NCBI GenBank assembly: GCA_020852515.1
Contig: JADZAS010000016.1
Location: 122,155 to 186,154, forward strand
Direction: 5' to 3'
Source: Phycisphaerales bacterium
GTDB taxonomy: Bacteria > Planctomycetota > Phycisphaerae > Phycisphaerales > UBA5793
Length of the DNA: 64,000 nucleotides
Of this stretch, positions 51,262-60,281 are shown piece by piece. How positions within the stretch are numbered: position 1 is the first letter of the stretch; every line of letters starts with the position of its first letter. The notes under the pieces are model-generated. The model saw nothing but the letters and a program-made list of their open reading frames with translations, searched no databases and had not been told where the DNA came from. A program made the position numbers and the translations under genes.

Positions 51262-52311
51262 TCAGCGGTCGTTGACCTTCTTCATGAGCTCCGCGTCGGC
51301 CTCGTAGGCGGTGAGGATCGTCTGAGCCTCGGTCGCCGCCGCGGTGCCGGGGTATTTCTCGACGATGTTCTTGAGACGGAGGTAGGCCATGACCTTGTCG
51401 CCGTCCTCGGCCTGGGACTTGGCGCGACGGAGCATGTTGTCCGCCTGACGCTCAATCGCGTCACTGCGCTTGGCCTTGAGCACTTCGGGATCGCCGTCGA
51501 GCCGCTTGAGTTCGGCAGCGGCCTTGTCGGCGATGGGCAGGCCACGGTACTCGCTGGCGACCCGGCTGAGCGTCGCCAGTGCGTCGGCGTACTGCTTGTT
51601 CTTCACGTTGCTCATGGCGCGGTTGAAGTCTGCCTCGGCCATCGGAGTGATCCGATTGACGATGCCGTCGTAGCGGGCGCGATGGCCTTCGCGGGCGTCG
51701 AGCGACTTGCGATCGACACGGCGGAGCAGCGAGATGGCGCCGGGGTTGTCGCCCTTGAGCAGCGAGGCTTCGATGGAGGCAAAGAGTTTTTCGTTGTAGT
51801 CCGGGCCGCTGCCCAGCGGGCGCGCGTTGGGATATTTGCCCACCGCCTTCTCGAGCTGCGCATCCAGTTCCGCGGGATGGCCCTTCCATTCGGCGATGCC
51901 CTCAGGGTTGAACAGCACGGCGTGCGGGATCGCGCGAACGCCGAACACCTCGTCCATCTTCGAATCAGAAGCGACGAGATACTGCATGTTCTGCTGCTTG
52001 ACGAACGGCGCCACCAGCGACTCGGATTCATCGCTGATGCTCAGGATGAGCACGCCCTTTTCCTTGAACTTCTTGTTCAGCTCGTTGAGATGCGGAATCT
52101 GGGCGCGGCAGGGTCCGCACCAGGTGGCCCAGAACTCGACGACTACGATGTGGCCCTTCAAGTCGCTCACATCGATGTTGTGCTCGTTGTTGTAGAGCTG
52201 GCCGACTTTCATCTCCGGCATCTTGTCGCCGACGTTGACGTCGGCCTGAGTTGCGGGGGCGATCGCGGCCATCATGGCCAAGGCCGCAACACCTGACATC
52301 AGTCGCTTCAT
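51262..52311 (-). CDS. Secreted TlpA-like thiol-disulfide oxidoreductase
   Basis: The 349-residue product starts at ATG 52311 behind AAGGAG and has a signal peptide (about 1-23, ending TQAD). The thioredoxin-like domain (about 24-165) has the active site FWATWCGPCRAQIPHL and the cis-Pro motif VRAIPHAVLFN. A C-terminal helical region (about 180-349) has TPR-like spacing. It probably reduces or isomerises disulfides outside the inner membrane, for example in cytochrome c or secreted Cys-rich proteins, of which this window has several. Confidence 0.88.
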   Translation of the reverse strand: MKRLMSGVAALAMMAAIAPATQADVNVGDKMPEMKVGQLYNNEHNIDVSDLKGHIVVVEFWATWCGPCRAQIPHLNELNKKFKEKGVLILSISDESESLVAPFVKQQNMQYLVASDSKMDEVFGVRAIPHAVLFNPEGIAEWKGHPAELDAQLEKAVGKYPNARPLGSGPDYNEKLFASIEASLLKGDNPGAISLLRRVDRKSLDAREGHRARYDGIVNRITPMAEADFNRAMSNVKNKQYADALATLSRVASEYRGLPIADKAAAELKRLDGDPEVLKAKRSDAIERQADNMLRRAKSQAEDGDKVMAYLRLKNIVEKYPGTAAATEAQTILTAYEADAELMKKVNDR

Positions 52312-52387
52312 GTTGATCTCCTTGCTTCGGGGGGGGCTCTGGTTCGATTCGGACAAGCGGGCCGCCAACGCCCATATCATACCGGAG

Positions 52388-52393
52388 TATACT
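52388..52393 (+). promoter_or_regulatory. Candidate -10 element for the MlaF-like gene
   Basis: TATACT followed by G lies about 65 bases before ATG 52456, in the divergent gap after the thioredoxin gene. No -35 is evident at 16-18 bases. Confidence 0.3.
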
Positions 52394-52455
52394 GATGAGC
52401 GGCGCACCGGATTGGGTTGAATCCCGAAAGTCTTTGGCCGATTTGTGTAGGTAGC

Positions 52456-53352
52456 ATGACTCCAAGCGGCGCAGAACCCATCATCCGGGTCCAGAATCTC
52501 GTCAAGCGGTTCGAGGGCCGAACCGTGCTCGCGGGCATCAACCTCGATGTCCTGCCCGGCGAAATCGTGGTCATTATGGGCGGTTCAGGCAGCGGCAAGT
52601 CCACTCTGCTGCGCCACATGATCGGCTCGCTCCGACCCGACGAAGGCTCGGTAGCGCTTTTCGGGCAGGATCTCGCCTCGCTCGACGACGAGGGGCTCAA
52701 TAAAGTTCGGAAAAAGTTTGGAATTCTTTTCCAGTCCGGCGCCCTCTTCCAGTCGATGACGGTGGCCGAAAACGTGGCCCTGCCCCTGCAGGAGCACACC
52801 ACCCTCGACCAGAACATCATCAATATCCAGGTGAAGATCAAGCTCGAACTCGTCGGGCTGCGCGAGCACGCGGAGAAGTACCCGGCTCAGATCTCGGGCG
52901 GCATGAAGAAGCGGGCCGGGCTGGCCCGCGCCCTGGCGCTGGATCCGAAGATCCTCTTCTACGACGAGCCGTCGGCCGGACTCGACCCGGTAACGTCGGC
53001 GGGCATTGACCGGCTCATCATCGACCTGACGAAAAAACTGGGCGTGACAAGCGTGGTCGTCACCCATGAAATGGACTCGGCGTTCGCGATTGCAGATCGC
53101 ATGGCGATGCTCGACAAGGGCAAGATGATGGTCGTGGCCGACCGCGCGTGGTTCGAGGAGTTGCGCGGGCACGACGTGGGCGATCTCACGCCCGAGCAGG
53201 CGCTGGTGCGGCAGTTCATCCGCGGAGATGCGGAAGGGCCGATCACCCAGCGCCGCACCGCCACGAATTACGAAGAGGACCTCCTGGGCGCGCCGGATGT
53301 GCCTCGCATGGCGCCCGGCCCCAGCATCGAATCGACTCGCATCGTGAAGTGA
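52456..53352 (+). CDS. MlaF-type ABC ATP-binding protein
   Basis: The 298-residue product has Walker A GGSGSGKST, signature ISGGMKKRAGLARALAL and Walker B LFYDEPSAGLDP. The GGMKKR and SAGLDP forms are specific to the MlaF/Mkl group, which energises phospholipid transport with an MlaE permease and an MCE protein. The C-terminal 50 residues extend beyond the ABC domain. The MCE gene follows 24 bases downstream. No MlaE is next to it, which is unusual. Confidence 0.9.
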   Translation: MTPSGAEPIIRVQNLVKRFEGRTVLAGINLDVLPGEIVVIMGGSGSGKSTLLRHMIGSLRPDEGSVALFGQDLASLDDEGLNKVRKKFGILFQSGALFQSMTVAENVALPLQEHTTLDQNIINIQVKIKLELVGLREHAEKYPAQISGGMKKRAGLARALALDPKILFYDEPSAGLDPVTSAGIDRLIIDLTKKLGVTSVVVTHEMDSAFAIADRMAMLDKGKMMVVADRAWFEELRGHDVGDLTPEQALVRQFIRGDAEGPITQRRTATNYEEDLLGAPDVPRMAPGPSIESTRIVK

Positions 53353-53376
53353 CATGGATCAAACACGACCGGATGG

Positions 53377-54711
53377 ATGGGCAAGTCGAACATGAGCAGC
53401 AGCCACACGCGCCAGCGTAACAACACGATCGCCGGGTTCTTCGTCATCGCCGCGATCGTCGGATTCGTCGCGACGATCGTGACCCTTTCCGATCTGGACA
53501 ACTTCGCCAGCACGCAGCAGATCCGCATCGCCTTTCCGCTCGACGTCGGCGTGCCGGGCGTCAAGGTCGGCTCGGACGTCATGGTCGGCGGCATGAGCGT
53601 CGGCAAGGTGACGGACATGGCCGCGGAACTCAACCAGACCGAGAATCCGCGCTTCATCGTGACCGTGTCGATCCCCGAGGAATTCGAGATCCGCGAGGAT
53701 GCATTCGCAGGGATGGTCGTCCCGCTCATCGGCGGCGCCACGGCCATCGACATCGCCCCGCTGGGAGAGCACGGCCCGCCGCTCACCGAGGTTTTCTTCG
53801 AACAGGGCGGGACCATCCGGGGCGGCTACGCGCCGTCGGTGCTGCTCAAGACCGCCGGCATCGGCCCGGAAGACCTGGCGCGCGTCAAGCAGATCATTCA
53901 GCGGGTGGATGGCATCACCGCCGACGTGCAGGAGGTGTCGAGTTTCGCGAGCAGGACCGTCAAGGAAGAGGGGCCTGAAATCGTGGGCAACATCCGCTCT
54001 TCGACGCAGGACGTCCGGGCGCTCATCGCGTCGATCCAGGAGAAGTGGCCGCAGTGGAGCGAGCGCATCGCGCAGATTATCGAGGACATCCGCGCCACGA
54101 CCGAGCGCGGCCCGGGCCTGGCCGAAAAGGCCGACGCCATCTTCGCCAACGTGGATGAAGGTGTGAGCGACGTGCGCACGCTGGTGAACGACGTGTCGCC
54201 CAACGTCCGGGAAACGGCCGAGAACGTGAAGGAAGTGACGCGCTGGACGCGCGAGGAAGGCATCGCCCGCATCGAGCAGATGTTCGACCGGGCCGACAAG
54301 GGCCTGGCCGCGGCGACCGAGACGTTCACGATCCTCAACGAAAGCCTGACGACGGAGATGCCGCAGATCTCGCGCATTCTGGCGAACCTGCGGCTGAGTT
54401 CGGACAACCTGAAACTGGCGACGATCGAAGTCCGGTCGGAGCCGTGGCGACTCCTCTACACTCCCTCAAAGGAGGAGGCGAAACAGTCGCTGCTGCATGA
54501 CGCCGTGCGGACCTACGCATCGGCGGTGAGCGACCTGGAGGCGGCCGTGGCGAGTCTGCGATCGCTGCACGAGCGCTACGGCGAAAACCTCGATCCGGAG
54601 AGCGAGATCGTCCAGCAGGCACTAAGCGAGTTCGAGACGCGGTATGAAAAATACAAACAGGAAGACAAACGCTGGGGAGAAATTCTCTTTGGCGCCGGAC
54701 TCAAGCCCTGA
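53377..54711 (+). CDS. MlaD-like MCE-domain protein
   Basis: The 444-residue product has an N-terminal transmembrane helix (about 18-37), then an MCE domain (about 45-135: FPLDVGVPGVKVGSDVMVGGMSVGKVT). A long helical region (about 155-444) follows, with heptad-like repeats of Glu, Arg and Leu. MCE proteins form hexameric rings or tubes that carry lipids between membranes; the long helical tail fits a needle-like channel spanning the periplasm. ATG 53377 is used, with ATG 53392 as alternative. It is in an operon with the MlaF-like ATPase. Confidence 0.88.
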   Translation: MGKSNMSSSHTRQRNNTIAGFFVIAAIVGFVATIVTLSDLDNFASTQQIRIAFPLDVGVPGVKVGSDVMVGGMSVGKVTDMAAELNQTENPRFIVTVSIPEEFEIREDAFAGMVVPLIGGATAIDIAPLGEHGPPLTEVFFEQGGTIRGGYAPSVLLKTAGIGPEDLARVKQIIQRVDGITADVQEVSSFASRTVKEEGPEIVGNIRSSTQDVRALIASIQEKWPQWSERIAQIIEDIRATTERGPGLAEKADAIFANVDEGVSDVRTLVNDVSPNVRETAENVKEVTRWTREEGIARIEQMFDRADKGLAAATETFTILNESLTTEMPQISRILANLRLSSDNLKLATIEVRSEPWRLLYTPSKEEAKQSLLHDAVRTYASAVSDLEAAVASLRSLHERYGENLDPESEIVQQALSEFETRYEKYKQEDKRWGEILFGAGLKP

Positions 54712-56113
54712 TCGACGGTCGGCGTCGCGGTCACGGGTGCACCGACGGCGGGGCGGCCCGAAGTACTCTTGGCTCGCGCTGCTGTGGGCGCTCGCATCGG
54801 CCCTCGGCTTCACCGCGGCCCACGCCCGGCAGGCCGTCGAGGGCCCGCAGCCGCCCGAGACCGAGTGGCGCGTTTCCATTCCACTTCGCGACGGCGAACT
54901 CCAACTCGGGGAGGTCGTCGGCAAACTTGCAGATGAGGTCGGCATGGATGGCCAGGCCCTCCGCCGCATGTGCGACTACTCCGTCCCCGTGCGCACGCCC
55001 GTGGGATCGAGCACGATGCGGCTGATCAGTTCGATCACCGACGGCATCGTCAAATTTAACGTCAGCGGAGATGAAGTGGCGCTGACGATCGATCGCGTGC
55101 GCCTGCGCCGCGAACAGACGCAGTTCAATGGCTACCTGCGCGAACTGGTTGAGACGTTCTTTCCCGAGGCGGCTGCGGCTGCGAAGGCGAAGTTCGGCGT
55201 TTCGGTTCACCTCGCCGGCGGATCGACTCAGCCGCTTTCGGCTGAGAACGCACCCAGCGATGCCGTGGTGCTCATCCACGGCCTGGACGATCCGGGCCGG
55301 CTTTGGACGGCGCTGATTCCTGAGCTGCTCGCAGCCGGCTACGGCGTGTGCGAAGTCACCTACCCAAACGATCAAGCGATTTCCGAATCGTCCGCATTCG
55401 TCGCGTCGGTGCTCGAACAGATGCGCGCCAGCGGGGTGGAGCGCATCTCCATCGTCGCCCACTCGATGGGCTCACTCATCAGTCGCGACCTGCTCACCGG
55501 GCCGGAGTTCTATGCCGGTACGAGCGACGGGGGCGAGCGCTTCCCGCGGGTGCAGCGGCTGATCATGCTCGGCCCGCCGAACCACGGCTCGCGCATGGCG
55601 CTGCTACGCATCGGCTCGGAGGCGCGCGACCAGGTGGTGCGGGCCCTCAGCGGCGACGGCCTGCTCGTGGGCGGGTTCTTCGACGGCGCCGGCGAAGCCC
55701 AGGACGACCTCGTGCCGGGCAGCACTTTTCTGGCCAGCCTCAACGCCCGGCCCCTGCCGGCCGGGCTGGCCGTCACGATCATCGCCGGCTCAGCGAGCCC
55801 GATCAGCGCCGAAGAACTGCAGGCCATGGCCGAGCGCCTCGACACGCTGGGCACTTCCAAGTACGGCAAACTCTTTGACGGCAGCAACCTCCATGACGCC
55901 GCCGACGATCTCATCGACGGTCTCGGCGACGGCTGCGTATCGCTCGAATCGACTCGGCTGGACGGGGTGACGGATCACATCATCCTCCCGGCGAATCACC
56001 TCTCCATGATCCGCAACGTCACCTCGCACAGCCAGCGCGTGCCACCCGCCGTGCCCATCATTCTCGACCGCCTCAGGCAAGACCGCAGCGCGGAGGCCGA
56101 AGAAGGCGGCTAG
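54689..56113 (+). CDS. Secreted alpha/beta-hydrolase (lipase/esterase-like)
   Basis: The product has an Arg-rich N-terminus and a signal peptide ending AAHA. A beta-rich domain (about 45-150) precedes an alpha/beta hydrolase (about 180-440). The nucleophile elbow is VAHSMGS, the oxyanion region AVVLIHGLDD, and a likely catalytic His sits in ILPANHLSM. TTG 54689, eight bases after GGGGAGA, gives 474 residues. An in-frame ATG at 54644 would add 15 and overlap the MCE gene by 68 bases. Coupling to MlaFD suggests lipid or lipoprotein turnover at the envelope, which is inference. Confidence 0.75.
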   Translation: MAPDSSPDRRSASRSRVHRRRGGPKYSWLALLWALASALGFTAAHARQAVEGPQPPETEWRVSIPLRDGELQLGEVVGKLADEVGMDGQALRRMCDYSVPVRTPVGSSTMRLISSITDGIVKFNVSGDEVALTIDRVRLRREQTQFNGYLRELVETFFPEAAAAAKAKFGVSVHLAGGSTQPLSAENAPSDAVVLIHGLDDPGRLWTALIPELLAAGYGVCEVTYPNDQAISESSAFVASVLEQMRASGVERISIVAHSMGSLISRDLLTGPEFYAGTSDGGERFPRVQRLIMLGPPNHGSRMALLRIGSEARDQVVRALSGDGLLVGGFFDGAGEAQDDLVPGSTFLASLNARPLPAGLAVTIIAGSASPISAEELQAMAERLDTLGTSKYGKLFDGSNLHDAADDLIDGLGDGCVSLESTRLDGVTDHIILPANHLSMIRNVTSHSQRVPPAVPIILDRLRQDRSAEAEEGG

Positions 56114-56227
56114 CGTGGAGCGCCGGCCCCGGTGGGGGCCGCGTGGGGGAAGCGAGTGTTTCGGACTGAGTTCATTGCCGATGAAGACTGAGCGGCGCCC
56201 GGCAGCGCCGATGGAGTACGCGTCCAC

Positions 56228-57280
56228 ATGCGAGTTCTGGTTACCGGCAGCAGCGGCCTGATCGGATCGGAGGCGGTGACGTTCTTCGACCGGATGGGCT
56301 TTGACATCACCGGCGTTGACAACAACATGCGCGCCGACTTCTTCGGGCCCAAAGGCGATACGACCTGGAACCGCCAGCGGCTCGAATCAACCTGTCGGCG
56401 CTTCCGGCACCGCGAACTGGACATCCGCGACCGCGCCGGCGTCGAGGGGCTCTTCAAGGAGAACGCGTTTGATCTGGTGATTCACGCCGCAGCCCAGCCG
56501 AGTCACGATCTCGCCGCCTCGCGCCCGTTTGACGACTTCGACGTAAACGCGGTGGGAACGTTGAACCTGCTCGAGGCGTGCCGGCGGCATCGCCCGGAGG
56601 CGGTGTTCATTCACATGAGCACGAACAAGGTGTACGGCGACGGGCCGAACCATGTGCCGCTCAAGGAACTCGACACGCGCTGGGACTACGCCGACCCGGC
56701 GTACGAGCACGGCATCGCCGAGGACTTCTCGATCGACCAAACGCTGCACTCGCTCTTTGGTGCTTCCAAAGTGGCCGGCGACGTGCTGGCGCAGGAGTAC
56801 GGGCGGTACTTCGGGCTCAAGACCGGCATCTTCCGCGGCGGCTGCCTGACGGGGCCGCAGCACAGCGGCGTGGAACTGCACGGCTTTCTCAACTATCTCG
56901 TGCTCGTCGCCCTGCGCCAGGGGCCGTACACGATTTTCGGCTACAAGGGAAAGCAGGTGCGCGACCAGATCCATTGCCACGACGTCATCAACGCCTTCTG
57001 GCACTTCGCGCAGCATCCGCGGCCGGGCGAGGTCTACAACCTCGGCGGCGGCAAGGGCAACGCGGCGAGCCTGCTCGAGTGCGTGGAGATGATTCGCCAG
57101 CGCACCGGCAAAAAGCCCGAACTGACCTACAGCGCCACCAACCGCATCGGCGATCACATCTGCTATTACAGCGATCTGCGCAAACTGCAGTCCCACTATC
57201 CGACCTGGCGCCTCACGTACAGCCTCGACCGGATCGTGGATGAGATGATCCAGGTCATCTCGGATCAGCGCCGCGCGTAA
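56228..57280 (+). CDS. NAD-dependent sugar epimerase/dehydratase, CDP-paratose 2-epimerase-like
   Basis: The 350-residue product is an extended short-chain dehydrogenase: GSSGLIG (7-13) binds NAD, STNKVYG is present and [19 protein letters not shown] follows. Together with [22 protein letters not shown], this resembles CDP-tyvelose/paratose epimerases. The position expected for the catalytic Tyr of YxxxK is Phe (FGASK). It would interconvert nucleotide-activated sugars for surface polysaccharide. It opens the four-gene sugar cluster with a gap of only 32 bases to the next gene. Confidence 0.8.
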   Translation: MRVLVTGSSGLIGSEAVTFFDRMGFDITGVDNNMRADFFGPKGDTTWNRQRLESTCRRFRHRELDIRDRAGVEGLFKENAFDLVIHAAAQPSHDLAASRPFDDFDVNAVGTLNLLEACRRHRPEAVFIHMSTNKVYGDGPNHVPLKELDTRWDYADPAYEHGIAEDFSIDQTLHSLFGASKVAGDVLAQEYGRYFGLKTGIFRGGCLTGPQHSGVELHGFLNYLVLVALRQGPYTIFGYKGKQVRDQIHCHDVINAFWHFAQHPRPGEVYNLGGGKGNAASLLECVEMIRQRTGKKPELTYSATNRIGDHICYYSDLRKLQSHYPTWRLTYSLDRIVDEMIQVISDQRRA

Positions 57281-57312
57281 CCTCGGGCATGGCTGCTTTG
57301 GAGCGACGGTCG

Positions 57313-58650
57313 ATGCGTCTGACGATCATCAATCAGTTCTACAAGCCCGACATCAGCCCGACGGCTCAGCTCGCCGCTTCGCTGGCCGAACACCGGGTGA
57401 AACTCAAGGACGAAGTGCGCATCATCGCCAGCGCCGGCGGGTACGTGCCGCAGGAAGGCGCCCCCGAGCCGACGATGTTCGACAATCCTCGCATCCATCG
57501 CATCTGGTCGCCGAACCTGGGCAAGTCGAGCAAGATCCGCCGCTGCATCGACTACGGCGTGTTCTACCTTCTGGCGGCATGGAACACAGCCATCCTGCCG
57601 CGGCAGGACATCATCATCGCGCTGACGACTCCGCCCTTCATCGTCTGGGCTGCCTTGCTGCACAAGTTCCTGCACCCCTGGACTCGCGTCATCCTCTGGA
57701 ACATGGACTGCTACCCCGAGGCGGCCGAGCGCACGGGCGTCCTCCGCGAAGGCAGCCGGGCCAGCCGCATCATGCGCGGGATGAACCGCAAACTCTTTGG
57801 CAAGATCGATCATCTCATCGTGCTCGACTCGGCGATGCGCGACCTGCTGCTCACGCAGTACGCGCCGCCCCGACGGCCCGTGCCTTGCACCATCATTCCG
57901 AACTGGGAGCCGGCGGCCATGTTTCCGCTCGTGCGCGAAAAGCGCAAGTGGGCCCAGGCGGAGGGGCTCGGGCTGAGCGACCAGTTCGTCGTGCTCTACC
58001 TGGGCAACACCGGCTACGGCCACCAGTTCGAGACCGTGCTCGACGCCGCCGAGCAGTTGCGCGATGAGAAGGTGACATTCTTCTTCGTCGGCGGCGGCTC
58101 GCGGTGGGATGACATCAGGCGCGACGCCGAGAAGCGCGGCCTGAGCAACGTCCTCATGCACGACTACGTGCCCAAGGAAGAGACGCCGACCGTGATGGCG
58201 GGCGCAGACTGCGCTCTGATCACCCTGCGCGATATCGTTCTGGGCGTCATGAGCCCGAGCAAACTGCACGCCAATCTCGCGGCCGGCCTGCCGATTCTCT
58301 ACGTCGGCCCGCGCGGCAGCAACGTGGACGACGCGATTGCGCAATTCAACTGCGGGGCTGGTTTCCGCCATGGCGACGTGGATGGCGTCGTGAAGTTCGT
58401 GCGCGAACTCAAGGCCGATCGGGCCCGGCACCTGGCGCTGCGGCAGGCGGCGCGGGCGGCGTTTGATGCGGCCTACTGCGACACGCACACGCTTCCGGCG
58501 TTCGACCGCGTGATCGACGAGGTCCTGCGCCGCCGCAGCGAGCCGCCGACCGCGAGGCATGAGCCATCGCAGAGGGGAGAGGTCGGCCCGATGCGCGTGA
58601 CGCCGGATGCGACCGCCCCTTCCGGCCGCGCAGCGAGTGACGTCGCGTGA
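57313..58650 (+). CDS. Glycosyltransferase family 4 (WbuB-like)
   Basis: The 445-residue product is a GT-B glycosyltransferase of the WbuB-like branch: INQFYKPDISPTAQLAASLAEH at the N-terminus, LILWNMDCYPE-like acceptor region, and a C-terminal donor domain with VVLYLGNTGYGHQFETVLDA, HDYVPKEE and MSPSKLHANLAAGLPILYVG. It adds a sugar to a lipid-linked glycan. ATG 57313 is preferred to ATG 57289 because GGAG lies eight bases upstream of it. Its stop overlaps the GTG start of the next gene. Confidence 0.87.
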   Translation: MRLTIINQFYKPDISPTAQLAASLAEHRVKLKDEVRIIASAGGYVPQEGAPEPTMFDNPRIHRIWSPNLGKSSKIRRCIDYGVFYLLAAWNTAILPRQDIIIALTTPPFIVWAALLHKFLHPWTRVILWNMDCYPEAAERTGVLREGSRASRIMRGMNRKLFGKIDHLIVLDSAMRDLLLTQYAPPRRPVPCTIIPNWEPAAMFPLVREKRKWAQAEGLGLSDQFVVLYLGNTGYGHQFETVLDAAEQLRDEKVTFFFVGGGSRWDDIRRDAEKRGLSNVLMHDYVPKEETPTVMAGADCALITLRDIVLGVMSPSKLHANLAAGLPILYVGPRGSNVDDAIAQFNCGAGFRHGDVDGVVKFVRELKADRARHLALRQAARAAFDAAYCDTHTLPAFDRVIDEVLRRRSEPPTARHEPSQRGEVGPMRVTPDATAPSGRAASDVA

Positions 58651-59675
58651 GCGCCGTCTCCCCCACCGTTGCGCCGGCTTCCGAGGCGGCCCCGCCGCGC
58701 CCCATGCCGCGCGACCCGCGCGCCGATGAACTGGCGGTCCAACTCCACCCCGATCGTTATCCGCCCGGCCGCTGGCCGGCGGTGGGCAGCGTTCCAGTAA
58801 GCGTGCTCATTCCCGTGCGCAACGAGCAGCGCAACATCGTCGAGTGCATCCGGCACGTCCGCTGGGCGCAGCACATCGCCGTGATCGACTCGCAGTCCAG
58901 CGACGACACCATCGCGCTGGCGCAGGCGATGGGCGCGGAGGTGTACCAGTTTCACTATTCCAAGGCCGGCTGGCCGAAGAAGAAGAACTGGGCGCTCGAG
59001 CACGTGCCCTGGCCGACGCCGTGGGTGCTTATCATGGACGCCGACGAGCACATGACGCCCGAACTCACCGAAGAAGTGCGCCAGGTGGTGACGGGGCAGT
59101 ATCCGCAGGGCAACGGCTGCGGCGACGGCTACTGGCTCAACCGCCGGTTCATCTTCATGAACCGCTGGATCAGGCACTGCGGCTACTACCCGTCGTGGAA
59201 CATCCGGCTCTTCAAGCACGCGCGGGGCCGCTACGAGCGCATCGGCGCTCTTGGCGACACCGGCTCGGGCGACAACGAGGTGCACGAGCACATCGTTCTC
59301 TCCACCGGCCAGGCCGGCTATCTCAAGAACGACTTCCTGCACTACGCCTATCCCGACATCGCCACCTGGGTCGAAAAGCATAACCGCTACTCGACGTGGG
59401 AAGCGCATGCGATGGACGCCGGCGACGCAGGCGAAGTGGAGCCGTCGCTGCTGGGCGGGCCGATCGCGCGGCGGCGGTGGATCAAGTCGCGCTCGCGCCA
59501 TCTGCCCTTGCGACCGGCGCTGCGGTTTCTCTACTCGTACATTCTCAAGGGCGGCATTCTCGACGGCTATGCGGGGTTCGTCTTCTGCCGCCTGCTGGCG
59601 TTTTACGAGTTTCTCTCGGTCGCCAAGTACCGGGAGATGCAGGTGCACCGGCGCGAGGACCCGACGCGGCGATGA
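58647..59675 (+). CDS. Glycosyltransferase family 2 (WaaE-like)
   Basis: The 342-residue product is a GT-A enzyme: VSVLIPVRNEQRNIVECI starts the nucleotide-sugar fold, IDSQSSDDT follows, and the metal-binding DxD is MDADEHM. The SKAGWPKKKNWAL and YPSWNIRLFKHARGRYE segments resemble WaaE/KdtX-type transferases. It should act on a glycan precursor at the cytoplasmic membrane. GTG 58647 overlaps the upstream stop (GTGA) and its own stop overlaps the next ATG, so the genes are translationally coupled. Confidence 0.88.
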   Translation: MSAVSPTVAPASEAAPPRPMPRDPRADELAVQLHPDRYPPGRWPAVGSVPVSVLIPVRNEQRNIVECIRHVRWAQHIAVIDSQSSDDTIALAQAMGAEVYQFHYSKAGWPKKKNWALEHVPWPTPWVLIMDADEHMTPELTEEVRQVVTGQYPQGNGCGDGYWLNRRFIFMNRWIRHCGYYPSWNIRLFKHARGRYERIGALGDTGSGDNEVHEHIVLSTGQAGYLKNDFLHYAYPDIATWVEKHNRYSTWEAHAMDAGDAGEVEPSLLGGPIARRRWIKSRSRHLPLRPALRFLYSYILKGGILDGYAGFVFCRLLAFYEFLSVAKYREMQVHRREDPTRR

Positions 59676-60253
59676 CCACGGCGACCAATGAAACTTCCGC
59701 ATCACCTCCCGCCGAGCACCGTCACGTGAGCACGTGGACGACGCGCGAGAAGATCGGCCGCACGCTGTGGTACTGGGTGCAGGCGACGCTGTTTCGCCTG
59801 AGTCCCCGGCCGATGTACCGCTGGCGGGGCTGGCTGCTGCGCCTGTTCGGCGCGGACATCCACTCCACGGCGCGCATCCGTCCGACGGTGCGCATCGAAG
59901 TACCGTGGCATCTGAGCATCGGCGCAAGTTCATCTGTCGGCGACTTTGCGATCCTGTACTGCCTCGGGACCATCCGCATCGGGCGCAACGTGACCGTCAG
60001 CCAGTATGCGCATCTGTGCGCGGGAACGCACGATTTCACACGGCGCGACATGCCGCTGCTGCGGCCGCCGATCGCCATCGAAGACGAGGCGTGGATCGCC
60101 GCCGATGTCTTCGTCGGGCCGGAAGTGACCATCGGCGCCGGGTGCGTGGTGGGCGCTCGCTCAAGCGTGTTTGCGGACCTGCCGGCGTGGAGCATCTGCG
60201 TGGGCAACCCGGCGCGGCGCGTCAGAGAGCGGCCGCGCTTCGCGGGCGACTGA
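59672..60253 (+). CDS. Hexapeptide-repeat O-acetyltransferase (WcaF-like)
   Basis: The 193-residue product starts at ATG 59672 (ATGA overlap). After an amphipathic N-terminus (TLFRLSPRPMYRWRGWLLRLFG) it shows the left-handed beta-helix of hexapeptide acyltransferases: IHSTARIRPTVRIEVP, IGRNVTVSQYAHLCAGTHDF, IEDEAWIAADVFVGPEVTIG, and the closing VGNPARRVRERP. It probably acetylates a sugar of the polysaccharide made by this cluster. It is the last gene of that operon. Confidence 0.9.
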   Translation: MTTATNETSASPPAEHRHVSTWTTREKIGRTLWYWVQATLFRLSPRPMYRWRGWLLRLFGADIHSTARIRPTVRIEVPWHLSIGASSSVGDFAILYCLGTIRIGRNVTVSQYAHLCAGTHDFTRRDMPLLRPPIAIEDEAWIAADVFVGPEVTIGAGCVVGARSSVFADLPAWSICVGNPARRVRERPRFAGD

Positions 60254-60281
60254 CCCGCCCCCGCGGCTATGCTTGAGTGGC

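Noticed and set aside
52325..52350. GGTTCGATTC, resembling a tRNA T-loop
   Set aside because: The flanking bases do not form the T-stem, and no acceptor, anticodon or D arm can be drawn around it.
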